DNA of 64,000 bases from UBA9611 sp965237595 (GCA_965237595.1 CBDEFY010000006.1:682001-746000), one strand, 5' to 3'; positions 24,718 to 34,889 are shown, counted from the stretch's first letter. A program made the numbers and translations. Notes: generated from the letters alone by a model not told the origin.

Positions 24718-25758
24718 TTGCCCTTCGCGTCAAAAAATCGTACCGCCATGGCCTTCTTAGCGGCCTTGATGGCGGCCGTCTTGTTATCTGCCTGTGCCGG
24801 GGAACCCGCACCAACCACGGAGCCCACGGCCCAGCCATCGGTCACCCCAACACCCACTCCTATACCATACCAAGATTTCGCCAGCGCGGCCGTGCCGCCC
24901 GCCGACGCGGAGCAACTGGCCCAATTCACCAAGCTGCTGTCATTGGTCCCGGAAACCTTTAGCACCGCCGTATACCTGGACATGGAGTTTCTGCGGTCCA
25001 ATGCGAGTCTGGCCACTTCCATCAACCCTGAGGCGTTGGGACTGGACGTGGCGTTACCCTCGTTGGCCACCGGACTGGTCAACACCATAGCGGTGGCGGC
25101 GGACTTCGAAACCCGCAGCCTGGTCACCTCATTCCAAGGCGACTTCACCATCGCCGAAATGCTCCGGCTGGCCAGCAGCTTCGGCTTGCAACTGAGCGAG
25201 GGCGGCCCCCAGCCCTATGAGGGCCACAACATTTGGGACATCAATGCCCTGGGAACGGTCTTGGCCATGGCGGCAGCGGATGAAACCACAGGAGTGGCGG
25301 CAGCGGGACAGGGCGCGACGGCGTCGGACGCCAGGAACCTGGCGGAAGCCTCGCTGGACGCCTTTGACGGCCGCTCGGCCCGGCTACTAGACGCACCGGG
25401 GCTCACTGACCTGATGGGAAATGTGCCCTCGGGGTTCGCCGCGGTGGTGCTGTCCCAATGCGAAAGACTGCCGTTATTCGCCGACGGTCAGGGGCTTCCA
25501 GGCTGCACCGGATCCGTGGCAACCGCCGGCGTCCTGCCGGCCGACCTGGTGGTCTTCCACGCCCTCATCGGTTTTGGGGACCAAGACCAAGCCGCGTCCG
25601 CATTTCGACGGGCCTCGGAGTACTTGAAGACCCAAAAGCAGTCGCACGGGTTCGAGGACCTGGGCGTGCGTCTGGAAGAGGCGAACCTGAGGGTGAGGGT
25701 GATTGTCGACGTTGCCAAGTTCACCGACGTGTTCCGGTTGTTTACGCCGGGCAGCTAG
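24718..25758 (+). CDS. Secreted lipoprotein of unknown function
   Basis: The 346-aa protein has a signal peptide with a lipobox (VLLSAC, cleavage before Cys ~26). A Pro/Thr-rich linker (TPTPTPIPY) follows, then a globular domain. TTG 24718 is used as start because it supplies the Lys/Arg residues of the n-region; ATG 24748 would remove them. The globular part has hydrophobic beta patterns (LVNTIAVAADFETRSLVTSFQG) reminiscent of the first half of the lipoprotein at 32225-33697. I do not recognise a catalytic motif. It probably sits on the outer face of the membrane. Confidence 0.7.
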   Translation: MPFASKNRTAMAFLAALMAAVLLSACAGEPAPTTEPTAQPSVTPTPTPIPYQDFASAAVPPADAEQLAQFTKLLSLVPETFSTAVYLDMEFLRSNASLATSINPEALGLDVALPSLATGLVNTIAVAADFETRSLVTSFQGDFTIAEMLRLASSFGLQLSEGGPQPYEGHNIWDINALGTVLAMAAADETTGVAAAGQGATASDARNLAEASLDAFDGRSARLLDAPGLTDLMGNVPSGFAAVVLSQCERLPLFADGQGLPGCTGSVATAGVLPADLVVFHALIGFGDQDQAASAFRRASEYLKTQKQSHGFEDLGVRLEEANLRVRVIVDVAKFTDVFRLFTPGS

Positions 25759-25781
25759 CCCGGCCTAACCGCACTTGGCCC

Positions 25782-27242
25782 CTACCCGTCGTTTGGCAAA
25801 GAATGAGGGAGAGAGGTCTCACCCATCAGGTGTAGATCGATGGCACGGGCGGTCTCCCGGCCCTCCGCGATCGCCCAGACCACCAGCGACTGCCCTCTGG
25901 CCGCGTCGCCGGCCGCGAACACCCCAGGAACGCTGGTCATGCGGGTGCCGTCGACGGCGATGTTGCCCCGGGGGTCCAGTCCCACGCCGATCTGGGCCAG
26001 CATGCCGTCCTGCTCGGGGTGCAGGAACCCCATGGCCAGCAGCGTCAAATCGGTTTCGAGCTCGAACTGGCTGCCGGGAACCTCTTCCATGGAGGGGCGG
26101 CCACCATTGGCCCCCTCCTTCCATTCGACCCGCACCGCGTGCAGCTTCTCAAGTTTGCCGTTGCTGCCCGTAAACGCCTTGGTTAGCACTGCGTAATCGC
26201 GGATGCCTCCCTCTTCGTGGGCCGCAGACGACCGCAGAATGATGGGCCACTGGGGCCAAGGGTTGCCGGCGGGCCGCTGCTCCGGGGGCTCGGCCAGGAG
26301 TTCCAGTTGGTACACCACTTCGGCGCCCTGACGGTGGGCAGTCCCCAAACAGTCGGCGCCGGTGTCTCCTCCACCCAGGATGACCACCCGTTTGCCCTCA
26401 GCGTTGATTCGTTCATCGTCGGGAATCTGCTCGCCGGCCAACACCCGGTTCTGCTGGGAGAGGTACTCCATGGCCAGATGGATTCCCTCCAACTCCCGCC
26501 CCGGAACGTCCAACTCCCGCGCCTGAGTGGACCCGCAGGCCAGGCAGACCGCGTCGAACTCAGAGAGCAGCCGATCCACCGGGTAATCAACGCCGACGTT
26601 GGTGTTGGTCAGGAAATCGATGCCCTCTTGGGCCATCAGGTCGACGCGGCGCTGGACCACGCTTTTTTCCAGCTTGAACTCGGGGATGCCGATAGCCAGC
26701 AGACCGCCGATGTAACCGTCCCGCTCGATGACCGTCACCAGGTGCCCGGCGCGGTTCAGTTGTTGGGCAGCGGCCAGACCGGCAGGACCGGACCCAACTA
26801 CGGCAACCTTTTTGCCGGTCCTTTTGGCCGGTGGCTCGGGTCTGATCCAGCCGTTCTCATATCCCCGGTCGATAATCTCTTTTTCGATGTGCTCGATGGT
26901 AACCGGGTCGGAATTTATGCTCAGGACGCAACTGGCCTCGCAGGGAGCGGGGCAGATGCGGCCGGTGAATTCCGGGAAATTATTGGTGGACAGGAGAATT
27001 TCCAGGGCCCCCTTCCAATCGCCCCTGTAGACCTGGTGATTGAAATCGGGGATGACGTTGCCCAGAGGACAGCCCATGTGGCAGAAGGGCACGGCGCAGT
27101 CCATACACCGGGAACCTTGTTCCCGCGCCCGGGTTTCGCCCCAGGGCTGGTAGAACTCCCGGTAGTCGTCCCTTCTCTCCGCCGCCGGACGCCGCTCAGG
27201 CGGTTGCCGGCCGGATTCCATGAAGCCTGTCGGTTTACCCAT
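25782..27242 (-). CDS. gltD: Glutamate synthase small subunit (GltD)
   Basis: The 486-aa NADPH-dependent flavoprotein subunit has an N-terminal Fe-S region with CMDCAVPFCHMGCPLGN and CPAPCEASC. A FAD site VAVVGSGPAGLAAAQQL and an NADPH site VVILGGGDTGADCLG follow, then the closing GVFAAGDAARGQSLVVWAI. ATG 27242 overlaps the gltB stop in ATGGGTAA; a TTG at 27248 is an alternative. It delivers electrons to GltB for making glutamate from glutamine and 2-oxoglutarate. Confidence 0.94.
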   Translation of the reverse strand: MGKPTGFMESGRQPPERRPAAERRDDYREFYQPWGETRAREQGSRCMDCAVPFCHMGCPLGNVIPDFNHQVYRGDWKGALEILLSTNNFPEFTGRICPAPCEASCVLSINSDPVTIEHIEKEIIDRGYENGWIRPEPPAKRTGKKVAVVGSGPAGLAAAQQLNRAGHLVTVIERDGYIGGLLAIGIPEFKLEKSVVQRRVDLMAQEGIDFLTNTNVGVDYPVDRLLSEFDAVCLACGSTQARELDVPGRELEGIHLAMEYLSQQNRVLAGEQIPDDERINAEGKRVVILGGGDTGADCLGTAHRQGAEVVYQLELLAEPPEQRPAGNPWPQWPIILRSSAAHEEGGIRDYAVLTKAFTGSNGKLEKLHAVRVEWKEGANGGRPSMEEVPGSQFELETDLTLLAMGFLHPEQDGMLAQIGVGLDPRGNIAVDGTRMTSVPGVFAAGDAARGQSLVVWAIAEGRETARAIDLHLMGETSLPHSLPNDG

Positions 27243-30200
27243 GGCCAACCGATTCCAGCTCCCGCTCTGTCCCCTCCTCCGCCCGACGCTTCCGCTCTTC
27301 CAACACCCGGCGGTAATCTCTGGGCATGATTTTCTTGAACCGCTTCAAAGCCGCATCCCAATCGGCCAGTAGGTTGGCTGCCGGGGTGCTGCCGGTATAC
27401 TTCTCGTGGTCTTCTATCAGCCCTTTAAGGACGGCGATGTCTTCGGGGTCCTTCACCGGCTCCAGATCGGCCATGCCGTCATTGAAGCGGATGTGGAAGT
27501 CATCGTCTTTGTCGTAAACGAATGCGATTCCGCCGCTCATGCCTGCGGCGAAGTTACGGCCGGTGGGGCCCAACACCACGGCCACGCCGCCGGTCATGTA
27601 CTCACAGCCGTGGTCTCCCACGCTTTCAACAACTGTTTGCACACCGCTGTTCCGGACGCAGAACCGCTCACCGGCCACACCGCCGATGAACACTTGGCCT
27701 CCGGTGGCCCCGTACATGGCCACGTTGCCGATGATGATGTTGTCCTCGGGTACGAACTTGGAGTCGGGATGGGGACAGACCACGATGCGGCCGCCGGACA
27801 TTCCCTTACCCATGTAGTCGTTGGTGTCTCCCCTCAGGTTGATACTGATGCCCCGGGCCAAGAACGCTCCGAAGCTCTGGCCCGCCGAACCGGTCAAGTT
27901 GATGTTGATGGTGTCGTCGGGAAGGCCGTCTTCGCCGTAGGTCTTGGCAATCTTGCCGCTGAGCATGGCACCGAGGGTCCGGTTGGAGTTTTGTATCGGC
28001 AGGTCTATCTGCACCGGCTTCTTGTGCTGCAACGCCGGTTGGGCCTGGGCGATGATTTGGTGGTCCAAGGCCTTGTCCAGACCGTGGTCTTGTTCGCGGT
28101 CGCAGTAGACCGGCTCACTGGGATCCTGAGACTCCTGGCGGTGAAGCAGACGGGAAAAGTCCATCCCCCTGGCCTTCCAGTGGTCCACCGCTTCCCGGGC
28201 ATCCAGGGCATCCGTTCGGCCAACCATCTCGGCGACGGTCCGGAACCCCAGACCGGCCATGATCTCCCGCATCTCCTCGGCGACGAAGGTGAAGTAGTTG
28301 ACTAAATGCTCTGGCTTGCCAGCGAACTGTTTGCGTAGTTCCGGGTCTTGGGTGGCGATGCCCACCGAGCAGGTGTTCATGTGACATTTGCGCAACATGA
28401 TGCAACCGCTGACCACCAAAGCGGAGGTCGCGAAGCCGAACTCTTCAGCGCCCAGCATAGCGGCGATCGCGGCGTCCCGGCCGGTCTTGAGCTGCCCGTC
28501 GGTCTGGACCACGATTCGGCTCCGCAGGCCGTTGGCCACCAGCACCTGCTGGGTCTCGGCAATGCCCAGTTCCCAGGGCAGGCCCGCGTATTTGATGGAC
28601 GACTCGGGCGAAGCGCCGGTGCCTCCATCGTGGCCGCTAATCAGCACCACGTCTCCGTGGCCCTTGGCCACACCGGCGGCGACGGTGCCGACGCCGACCT
28701 CCGCAACCAGCTTCACGTGGATCCTGGCGTCGGGGTTTATATTCTTGAGATCGTGAATCAATTGGGCCAGGTCTTCGATGGAATAGATATCGTGGTGGGG
28801 CGGAGGCGAGATCAACTCAACGCCGGGGGTGGTCTTCCGAACCCAGCCGATATACTCGTCAATCTTGTGCCCCGGAAGCTGTCCCCCCTCTCCGGGTTTG
28901 GATCCCTGGGCCATCTTGATTTGCAGATCGGTTGCGTTGATCAGATAGTTGGCGGTGACGCCGAACCGGCCCGAAGCCACCTGCTTGACGGCGCTGCTGC
29001 GGGAGTCGCCGTTCTCGTCCAGCCAGTAGCGATGGTAGTCCTCTCCACCCTCGCCGGTGTTGCTGCGGGCACCGAGACGGTTCATGGCGATGGCCATGGT
29101 CTCGTGGGCTTCCCGGCTGATGGAACCCAAGGACGCAGCGCCGGTGGCAAACCGTTTCACAATCTCCGAAGTGGGCTCAACCTCCTCGATGGGCACTGGA
29201 GTCCGGTCCTGTTTGAAATCCAGCAGGCCACGTAGTGTGGCTAATTTTCGGGTCTGGTCGTTGGTAGTCCGGCTGAAATCTTGATAAATCTTCCAGTTGT
29301 TGGTCTGGGCCGCATGCTGCAATTTGGCGATGGCGTCGGGGTTCCACTGATGATGCTCCTCGCCCCGCCGCCACTGGTAGGCGCCGCCCATGGGCAGGTC
29401 CTGCTCCGCAGTGATGTGGGGTGCCCCGAAGGCCCGGTCATGGCGCTCCGAAGCCTCGTGTTCCACGCCTTCCAGGCCGATACCACCTACCCTGGACGGG
29501 GTCCAGGTGAAGTACTCGTCAATCAGTTCTTGGTTCAGGCCAACGGCCTCGAAAATCTGCGCGCCCTTGTAGCTCTGCACCGTGGAGATGCCCATCTTGG
29601 ACATCACTTTTAGCACGCCCTTCTCGTTGGCCTTGATGAAATTCTTCTGTGCGTAATCCGGTTTGGTCCCGTTTATCTGCCCGGTCTCGGCCAGGTGCCG
29701 CACCGTGGCCAAAGCCAGATACGGGTTGATAACGCTGGCGCCGTAACCGATGAGCAGACAGAAATGGTGGACCTCCCTGGCTTCGCCAGTTTCCAAGACC
29801 AAGGCGGCCTTGGTCCGGGTGCCCTCCCGGATCAGGTGATGGTGTACCGCTGATACGGCCAGCAAACCGGGGATTGGGGCCCAGCGACTGTCCACGCCGC
29901 GGTCGGACAATATGATTATCGAGCAACCGTCCTCTATGGCCTGGGATGCCTGTTGCCTCAGTCCGTCCAAGGACTTCTTGAGAGCGCCGCTCCCGGCCTC
30001 GCGGTCGTATAACGCCGACAGGGTGGCGGAGCGCAACCCCTCCTCGTCCAGGTTCTTTATCTTGGTCAGTTCCCGGTCGCCAATGATAGGCGAGGCCAGC
30101 TTTATCTGGCGGCAGTGCACCGGGGTCTCATCGAACAGGTTCTGCTCCCGCCCGATGAAGGCCCCCAAAGAGGTGACCAGTTCCTCGCGGATGGCATCCA

Positions 30201-31812
30201 GGGGCGGGTTGGTCACTTGGGCGAACAGTTGCTTGAAGTAGTTGTAGAGCAACTGGTTTTGATCGGAGAGCACGGCAAGTGGCGCATCGTTACCCATGGA
30301 GCCGATGGCTTCGCTGCCATTCGCTGCCATGGGCGTGGTGAGCAAGCGAATCTCTTCGATGTTGTAACCGAACGCCTGCTGCAACCGGACCAGTTCGGCC
30401 GGGTCCATGGGAGAAGCTTCCGCCGGCTCCGGCAGTTCTCCCAGCGTAAGTTTGTTTTCTTTGAGCCACCGGCCATAGGGTTGCCGGTTGGCCAGCTTAT
30501 GCTTCAGTTCTTCGTCCCCAATGATGCGGCCCTCTTCCAAGCTGACCAAAAACATGCGGCCCGGCTGTAGCCGGCCCTTGAACTTTACCTCGGCGGGAGG
30601 CACGTCCAAGACGCCGGTCTCCGAACCCATCACCAGTTTGTCGTCGTTGGTTACCAGGTACCGGAAGGGGCGCAGGCCATTGCGGTCCAGTAGGGCACAG
30701 ATGCTGCTGCCGTTGGAGGCCACAATCATGGCCGGGCCGTCCCAAGGCTCCATCAGAGAGGAGTGGTACTCGTAGAAGTCCTTCTTCTCCTGGGACATGG
30801 TCTCGTGTTGGTCCCATGCCTCGGGTATGAGCATCAGCATGGCATGGTCCAAGTCCCGGCCCGTCATCTGGAGCAGTTCCAGGGCGTTGTCCAGGCTGGC
30901 GGTGTCGCTGTCCCCAGCGTTCATCACCGGGGCAATCTTGACCATGTCGTCCCCGAACAGGGGAGACCGGAACTGGGCCTCCCGGGCATGCATCCAGTTG
31001 AGGTTGCCCCGGAGGGTGTTAATCTCGCCGTTGTGGGCCAGATAGCGGTAGGGGTGGGCCAGCCGCCAGGCGCCCAAGGTGTTTGTGCTGAACCGGGAAT
31101 GGACCAGTGCGAAGGCGCTGACCAGGTCCTGGTCGCTCAAGTCCAGATAGAACCCGGATATCTGGTGGGCCATGAGCAGGCCCTTATAGACAATGGTGCT
31201 GCAGGACATGCTGCAAACGTAGAAGCAGTCGGCTTCCTCTTCGGTCAGTCCCGACTCCTCCGTAGATTGCCCAACGACCCAATGCTCGATGACCTTGCGG
31301 ACTACGTAGAGCTTACGCTCCAGTTGTGCGGCGTCTTCGATGGCCGGCCCCTGGCCGATGAACACCTGACAGATGTGGGGGCAGACTGCCCGTGCGTCCT
31401 CACCAATCTTGGAACGGTCAAGGGGAACATCGCGCCAGCCAAGTACCTCCAGACCTTCAGCCTCGATGATCTTGGAAATCATGTCACGACACTTGGCCTG
31501 GGCCTCAGGAGGCAGGAACACCATGCCAACGCCGTACTCGCCGGCGGCGGGCAGGTTGATGCCCAATGTGGCGGCCTCACGCTGGAACAGCTTGTCGGGG
31601 GTCTGGACCAGCATGCCGGCCCCGTCCCCGGTCTCCGGGTCCCGCCCAGCAGCGCCCCGGTGGCCGAGGTTAATCAGCACCTCAATGCCTTCGTCAATAA
31701 TCTGGTGTGTCTTCTGGCCCTTTATATTGGCAACTACACCCACCCCGCAGGCATCGTGTTCTTGCTCGGGTAAGTAAAGTCCCTTCTTGGCCAGTTCTCT
31801 TAACGGGTCCAT
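27235..31812 (-). CDS. gltB: Glutamate synthase large subunit (GltB)
   Basis: The 1525-aa protein carries a class II glutamine amidotransferase domain, whose nucleophile is Cys in EHDACGVGVVA after removal of a short propeptide (about 20 residues). Then come a central domain and the FMN-binding synthase domain (PPHHDIYSIEDLAQLIHDLK, ISGHDGGTGASP). The 3Fe-4S cysteines are in CIMLRKCHMNTCSVGIATQ. The C-terminal GXGXG beta-helix shows GATGGQVFIGG and AGMSGGIAFVYD. With GltD it performs ammonia assimilation in the cytoplasm. Confidence 0.95.
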   Translation of the reverse strand: MDPLRELAKKGLYLPEQEHDACGVGVVANIKGQKTHQIIDEGIEVLINLGHRGAAGRDPETGDGAGMLVQTPDKLFQREAATLGINLPAAGEYGVGMVFLPPEAQAKCRDMISKIIEAEGLEVLGWRDVPLDRSKIGEDARAVCPHICQVFIGQGPAIEDAAQLERKLYVVRKVIEHWVVGQSTEESGLTEEEADCFYVCSMSCSTIVYKGLLMAHQISGFYLDLSDQDLVSAFALVHSRFSTNTLGAWRLAHPYRYLAHNGEINTLRGNLNWMHAREAQFRSPLFGDDMVKIAPVMNAGDSDTASLDNALELLQMTGRDLDHAMLMLIPEAWDQHETMSQEKKDFYEYHSSLMEPWDGPAMIVASNGSSICALLDRNGLRPFRYLVTNDDKLVMGSETGVLDVPPAEVKFKGRLQPGRMFLVSLEEGRIIGDEELKHKLANRQPYGRWLKENKLTLGELPEPAEASPMDPAELVRLQQAFGYNIEEIRLLTTPMAANGSEAIGSMGNDAPLAVLSDQNQLLYNYFKQLFAQVTNPPLDAIREELVTSLGAFIGREQNLFDETPVHCRQIKLASPIIGDRELTKIKNLDEEGLRSATLSALYDREAGSGALKKSLDGLRQQASQAIEDGCSIIILSDRGVDSRWAPIPGLLAVSAVHHHLIREGTRTKAALVLETGEAREVHHFCLLIGYGASVINPYLALATVRHLAETGQINGTKPDYAQKNFIKANEKGVLKVMSKMGISTVQSYKGAQIFEAVGLNQELIDEYFTWTPSRVGGIGLEGVEHEASERHDRAFGAPHITAEQDLPMGGAYQWRRGEEHHQWNPDAIAKLQHAAQTNNWKIYQDFSRTTNDQTRKLATLRGLLDFKQDRTPVPIEEVEPTSEIVKRFATGAASLGSISREAHETMAIAMNRLGARSNTGEGGEDYHRYWLDENGDSRSSAVKQVASGRFGVTANYLINATDLQIKMAQGSKPGEGGQLPGHKIDEYIGWVRKTTPGVELISPPPHHDIYSIEDLAQLIHDLKNINPDARIHVKLVAEVGVGTVAAGVAKGHGDVVLISGHDGGTGASPESSIKYAGLPWELGIAETQQVLVANGLRSRIVVQTDGQLKTGRDAAIAAMLGAEEFGFATSALVVSGCIMLRKCHMNTCSVGIATQDPELRKQFAGKPEHLVNYFTFVAEEMREIMAGLGFRTVAEMVGRTDALDAREAVDHWKARGMDFSRLLHRQESQDPSEPVYCDREQDHGLDKALDHQIIAQAQPALQHKKPVQIDLPIQNSNRTLGAMLSGKIAKTYGEDGLPDDTININLTGSAGQSFGAFLARGISINLRGDTNDYMGKGMSGGRIVVCPHPDSKFVPEDNIIIGNVAMYGATGGQVFIGGVAGERFCVRNSGVQTVVESVGDHGCEYMTGGVAVVLGPTGRNFAAGMSGGIAFVYDKDDDFHIRFNDGMADLEPVKDPEDIAVLKGLIEDHEKYTGSTPAANLLADWDAALKRFKKIMPRDYRRVLEERKRRAEEGTERELESVGHG

Positions 31813-32224
31813 TAACCGATAACCTATATACCGAACTCGGCGCGGGCGCCACTGGAAATATCAAACCGCCGCTTAGGCGCGGCGTAAGCACAACCCTCCC
31901 TGAAAAACAGGGCCGCGAAATGATTTTGTTAAATATATCACAATATTAGTTGGACACAAGGCCTTAAGAGAGAATCCAAAGATTCAGAGGTGGCGACGCG
32001 GACGGACCATCGGGCACTGCCGCCCGGCATAGATACCGCTTAATAATTATAGACGCCCGAAAAGGCCTTGAAAAGAGTGGATTAGTCCATGTTCCGCTGC
32101 TCGTTGAGCAATTGATTAAAACAATCGGTGAGAATTGGCAATCAACTTTGCTAATTTAGTAATTCAACCCGATGATTCGGGACGCTTCTGTCGGTTCTGG
32201 GCCCGGACCCGGCCATGGCCTAGA
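31813..32224. other. Upstream region of gltBD
   Basis: This 412-bp gap has no gene. A minus-strand promoter candidate is at 31932-31959. Between it and the gltB ATG are two hairpins: CCCTG-AAAAA-CAGGG (31898-31912) and a GC-rich one around 31867-31882. The part 31960-32160 is AT-rich and holds nothing else I can identify. Confidence 0.4.
31932..31959 (-). promoter_or_regulatory. Candidate gltB promoter
   Basis: On the minus strand TTGTGT (31959-31954), 16-bp spacer, TATATT (31937-31932). It gives a leader of about 110 nt. Confidence 0.4.
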
Positions 32225-33697
32225 TCAGCAGGCGATGCGCTCCGGGCCCATCAGTCCGGCGAAGGCCTCGAAGAACAGCTCGATCTTCCCGGCGGCAACG
32301 CCCTGGAAGGTGTCCAGGCGGCCCCACGCAGCGAGCGCAATCTGGCCGTCTGGTATCTTGTCATAGGACCGGGCGACACCCCAATCCCCGAACCGGGCCA
32401 CGCCGTCCAGGACCTGTCGTAGCTCCGTGGCCTGGGCTGGGTTGGTAAAGTTGTAACTGACCACGATGTTGCCGTGTTCCAGATTGTGGGTGATTACCTC
32501 GTCCGGCAGACCGTCTGGATACCACCCGCAGTCTGCCCACCGGCTCCAGTGCATCCCAGATGTCGGTGGGGTGGTGCTGTAATCCACATTCTGGCCCTCC
32601 GGGACGTGATCGGCGCTGGGCATGATGGCAATCTCGTCCCCGATAGCCGATTCGAGGAGTCTGATTGCGGGTGTCCCTGGAGGCCGGCCCGCGGATTGGG
32701 TGGTGCTGGTTATGGTGGTCAGGTCACTGAACGCGTCGGTCAGCTCCGACTTGGGGATTCCGGCTTTGATGGTCAGCCGGCGTCCGTCCCGGTCCACTTC
32801 CAGTCCGTCAAGCAGTTCGGCGGTGGCCGGGTCGTCCGAGAAACTGGATGCCAAGGTCACAATCCCACTGATGAATTCCTCCAGCGACTCCGCAGCCTCT
32901 TGGTCCGTGAAATCCAGGGCCATCGTGATTTCCACGGAGTCGTTTGACAGTTCGCCGCCCACCCCCAGTATATCCAGGGAAGAGATGAAGTCCATTGAGA
33001 CCGGCAGGTCTCCGAATTGGGAAAGGGGACCTATGTCCCCACCGTTTAAGGCATCTTGGGGCACCTTAACGGCAAACGCGAATACACCGCCGCTTAGGTC
33101 GTTTAAGAGGTCGATTGTGGGTCCTGAAGCCGATTCTGCTTCACCAACCCAAACGTCGATGATGTCATCGAGGGCCCCCCCGGTTCCGACGGCGAACGTT
33201 CCCGGGTCCAGCACACTAAATATAACTCCGTCGATTTCTCCTTCTGGCGAATACACATTGACACCTTGGTAGACTTCCTTCACCAATTGGTAGTCAGAAG
33301 CGGCCTCGAGCTCCGCGATCAGGGCGGCCTCATCAAAGCTTCCGTGTATTACCACGCCTAGGTAACCGCCGAATTCGATGGCATCACCCTCACCAAACAA
33401 GTCCAAGCGCCCAATATCACGGTCCGATATAAAGGCGGCGGCTTGTCCAAGCGTGAAAAATTCCCACGTTCCGCTCGACCCACCCGGAAACGCGGAAGCG
33501 AACGCTTGGAAGACCGGCACCAAATCAACGCCGCTGGAATCTACTAACTCGCCAAACTCAATACTCGCGACCGCTGTGGCCCGCTGAGGGAACAATCTAC
33601 TAGAACTGCTGCTGTTTCCAGCACACGCAGTGGCCACAGCCACCAACAAGATGCCGGTGACCAAAACCGTTGCCTTGGCGATGCGGGAAATGCCCAT
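32225..33697 (-). CDS. Lipoprotein with C-terminal DUF3105 domain
   Basis: The 490-aa protein has a signal peptide and lipobox (VAVATACAG). A long N-terminal domain of about 330 residues is rich in beta strands (FGEGDAIEFGGYLGVVIHGS). The C-terminal ~130 residues match DUF3105, with VDYSTTPPTSGMHW and VITHNLEHGNIVVSYN. DUF3105 is usually found alone or after a single membrane helix; here it is joined to a large lipoprotein domain. The function of both parts is unknown. The conserved His/Glu of HNLEHG could bind a metal. Confidence 0.75.
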   Translation of the reverse strand: MGISRIAKATVLVTGILLVAVATACAGNSSSSSRLFPQRATAVASIEFGELVDSSGVDLVPVFQAFASAFPGGSSGTWEFFTLGQAAAFISDRDIGRLDLFGEGDAIEFGGYLGVVIHGSFDEAALIAELEAASDYQLVKEVYQGVNVYSPEGEIDGVIFSVLDPGTFAVGTGGALDDIIDVWVGEAESASGPTIDLLNDLSGGVFAFAVKVPQDALNGGDIGPLSQFGDLPVSMDFISSLDILGVGGELSNDSVEITMALDFTDQEAAESLEEFISGIVTLASSFSDDPATAELLDGLEVDRDGRRLTIKAGIPKSELTDAFSDLTTITSTTQSAGRPPGTPAIRLLESAIGDEIAIMPSADHVPEGQNVDYSTTPPTSGMHWSRWADCGWYPDGLPDEVITHNLEHGNIVVSYNFTNPAQATELRQVLDGVARFGDWGVARSYDKIPDGQIALAAWGRLDTFQGVAAGKIELFFEAFAGLMGPERIAC

Positions 33698-33919
33698 CTC
33701 TTCCTCTCAGTCATTGGCCCAAAGAATTTGGAAATCTCGGATTGCGCCGGTCAACCGGACAATCAGTCACCAGCTATCACAGTGGCAATCAACGACCGTT
33801 AATTCCAGGCTAGCGGCCTTTGGAAATAAACACAATCCGAGATCAACACGATGCGCCTGTTGATTCTGTGGGATTTGAGACCGGCAGCCCGACTTTGCCA
33901 GGCTCGTAATCCGGGCTTG

Positions 33920-33948
33920 TTGACCCGGTTCCACGCCTGGCCTATACT
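33920..33948 (+). promoter_or_regulatory. Promoter of rsfS
   Basis: TTGACC (33920-33925), 17-bp spacer, TATACT (33943-33948); predicted start near 33955. This excludes the in-frame ATG at 33851 as the real start of rsfS. Confidence 0.75.
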
Positions 33949-34003
33949 CGATTTACGGCCCTGTGCCCTGCGTGGTTCAATCAATATCTTGGAGGCCCAA
34001 CTA

Positions 34004-34348
34004 CTGGAACCGTCGGAAGTCGCGCAGCTAATCGTTGAGGTTTCCTCGGAGAAACTTGCCGCCGACATCGTAATGCTGGACCTGCGCGGTCTAGCCCCTT
34101 TCACCGACTACTTCGTCATCATGTCGGCGGACTCTTCCCGGCTGATCCAGGCCCTGGAAGAAGACCTGAAGGCGGCGCTGAAAGAGGCCGATGTGTCCCT
34201 CCACCGGCGCGAGGGGACGGCGGCATCCGGCTGGGTCCTCATGGATTTCAGCGACGTTATAGTGCACCTATTCGCTCCCGACGAGCGGGAGTTCTTTGGA
34301 CTGGAGCGGCTCTGGGCCCGCGCGCCCCAAGTGGTCAGGGTGCTCTAA
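34004..34348 (+). CDS. rsfS: Ribosomal silencing factor RsfS, probable CTG start
   Basis: The 114-aa protein blocks 30S/50S joining by binding L14. It has VAQLIVEVSSEKLAADIVML, FTDYFVIMSADSSRLIQAL, and SGWVLMDFSDVIVHLF, the full family core. A good promoter at 33920-33948 rules out upstream ATG codons. GGAGG (33991-33995) is 8 nt before a CTG (34004), where homology begins (LEPSEVAQL). The only other option is TTG 33989, which has no ribosome binding site. A nadD gene, the common neighbour, is absent. Confidence 0.85.
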   Translation: MEPSEVAQLIVEVSSEKLAADIVMLDLRGLAPFTDYFVIMSADSSRLIQALEEDLKAALKEADVSLHRREGTAASGWVLMDFSDVIVHLFAPDEREFFGLERLWARAPQVVRVL

Positions 34349-34380
34349 AACCCCAACTCACATCGCGTTTGCACTCCGTA

Positions 34381-34404
34381 GGGGCACGGCAATGGGGTGC
34401 CCCC
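34381..34404. terminator. Hairpin between rsfS and ndk
   Basis: GGGGCAC (34381-34387) pairs with GTGCCCC (34397-34403) around a 9-nt loop, then CACGTTTTCG. It lies between converging genes and may serve both. Confidence 0.55.
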
Positions 34405-34439
34405 ACGTTTTCGTTCTAACCAGGTTGTCTCAGGTACGT

Positions 34440-34889
34440 TTACTCCTTGATCCAGGGATCGTTGCTGCGGGAGTAGTCCAGGAGCTCGCCGGCGCTGAAG
34501 AACAAGGCCAGTTCCCGCTGCGCCGACTCCGGGCTGTCGGACCCGTGCACCAGGTTTCTGCCGATGTCCAGTCCCAGGTCTCCGCGTATCGTCCCCGGCG
34601 GAGAAGCCGCCGGGTTGGTCTGTCCCATAGCGTTTCTGACCGCCTCCACCGCATTGTCCGCCTCCCAGGCCATGGCCACCACTGGGCCGGACGTGATGAA
34701 CTCCACCAATCCGGGGAAGAAGGGCCGGTCAACGTGCTCGCCGTAGTGTTGTCGCGCCAGGGGGTCGTCCACCTGCATCAGCTTCATCCCGACCAGTTTC
34801 AGGCCGCGCCGCTCCAGACGGCTGATTACCTCTCCGATGAGGCCCCGCTGCACCCCGTCGGGCTTTACCAGCACCAAAGTGCGCTCCAT
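34440..34889 (-). CDS. ndk: Nucleoside diphosphate kinase
   Basis: The 149-aa protein shows MERTLVLVKPDGVQRGLIGE, VVAMAWEADNAVEAVRNAMG, and the active-site His in NLVHGSDS, which takes the phosphate from ATP to NDPs. Length is standard. It lies 43 bp after the dehydrogenase gene in the same direction and is the last gene of the thiL-tsaE-tsaB run. Confidence 0.96.
   Translation of the reverse strand: MERTLVLVKPDGVQRGLIGEVISRLERRGLKLVGMKLMQVDDPLARQHYGEHVDRPFFPGLVEFITSGPVVAMAWEADNAVEAVRNAMGQTNPAASPPGTIRGDLGLDIGRNLVHGSDSPESAQRELALFFSAGELLDYSRSNDPWIKE

Noticed and set aside
26217..27329. 370-codon plus-strand frame opposite gltD
   Set aside because: No family similarity, no ribosome binding site; explained by GC-rich antisense of gltD.
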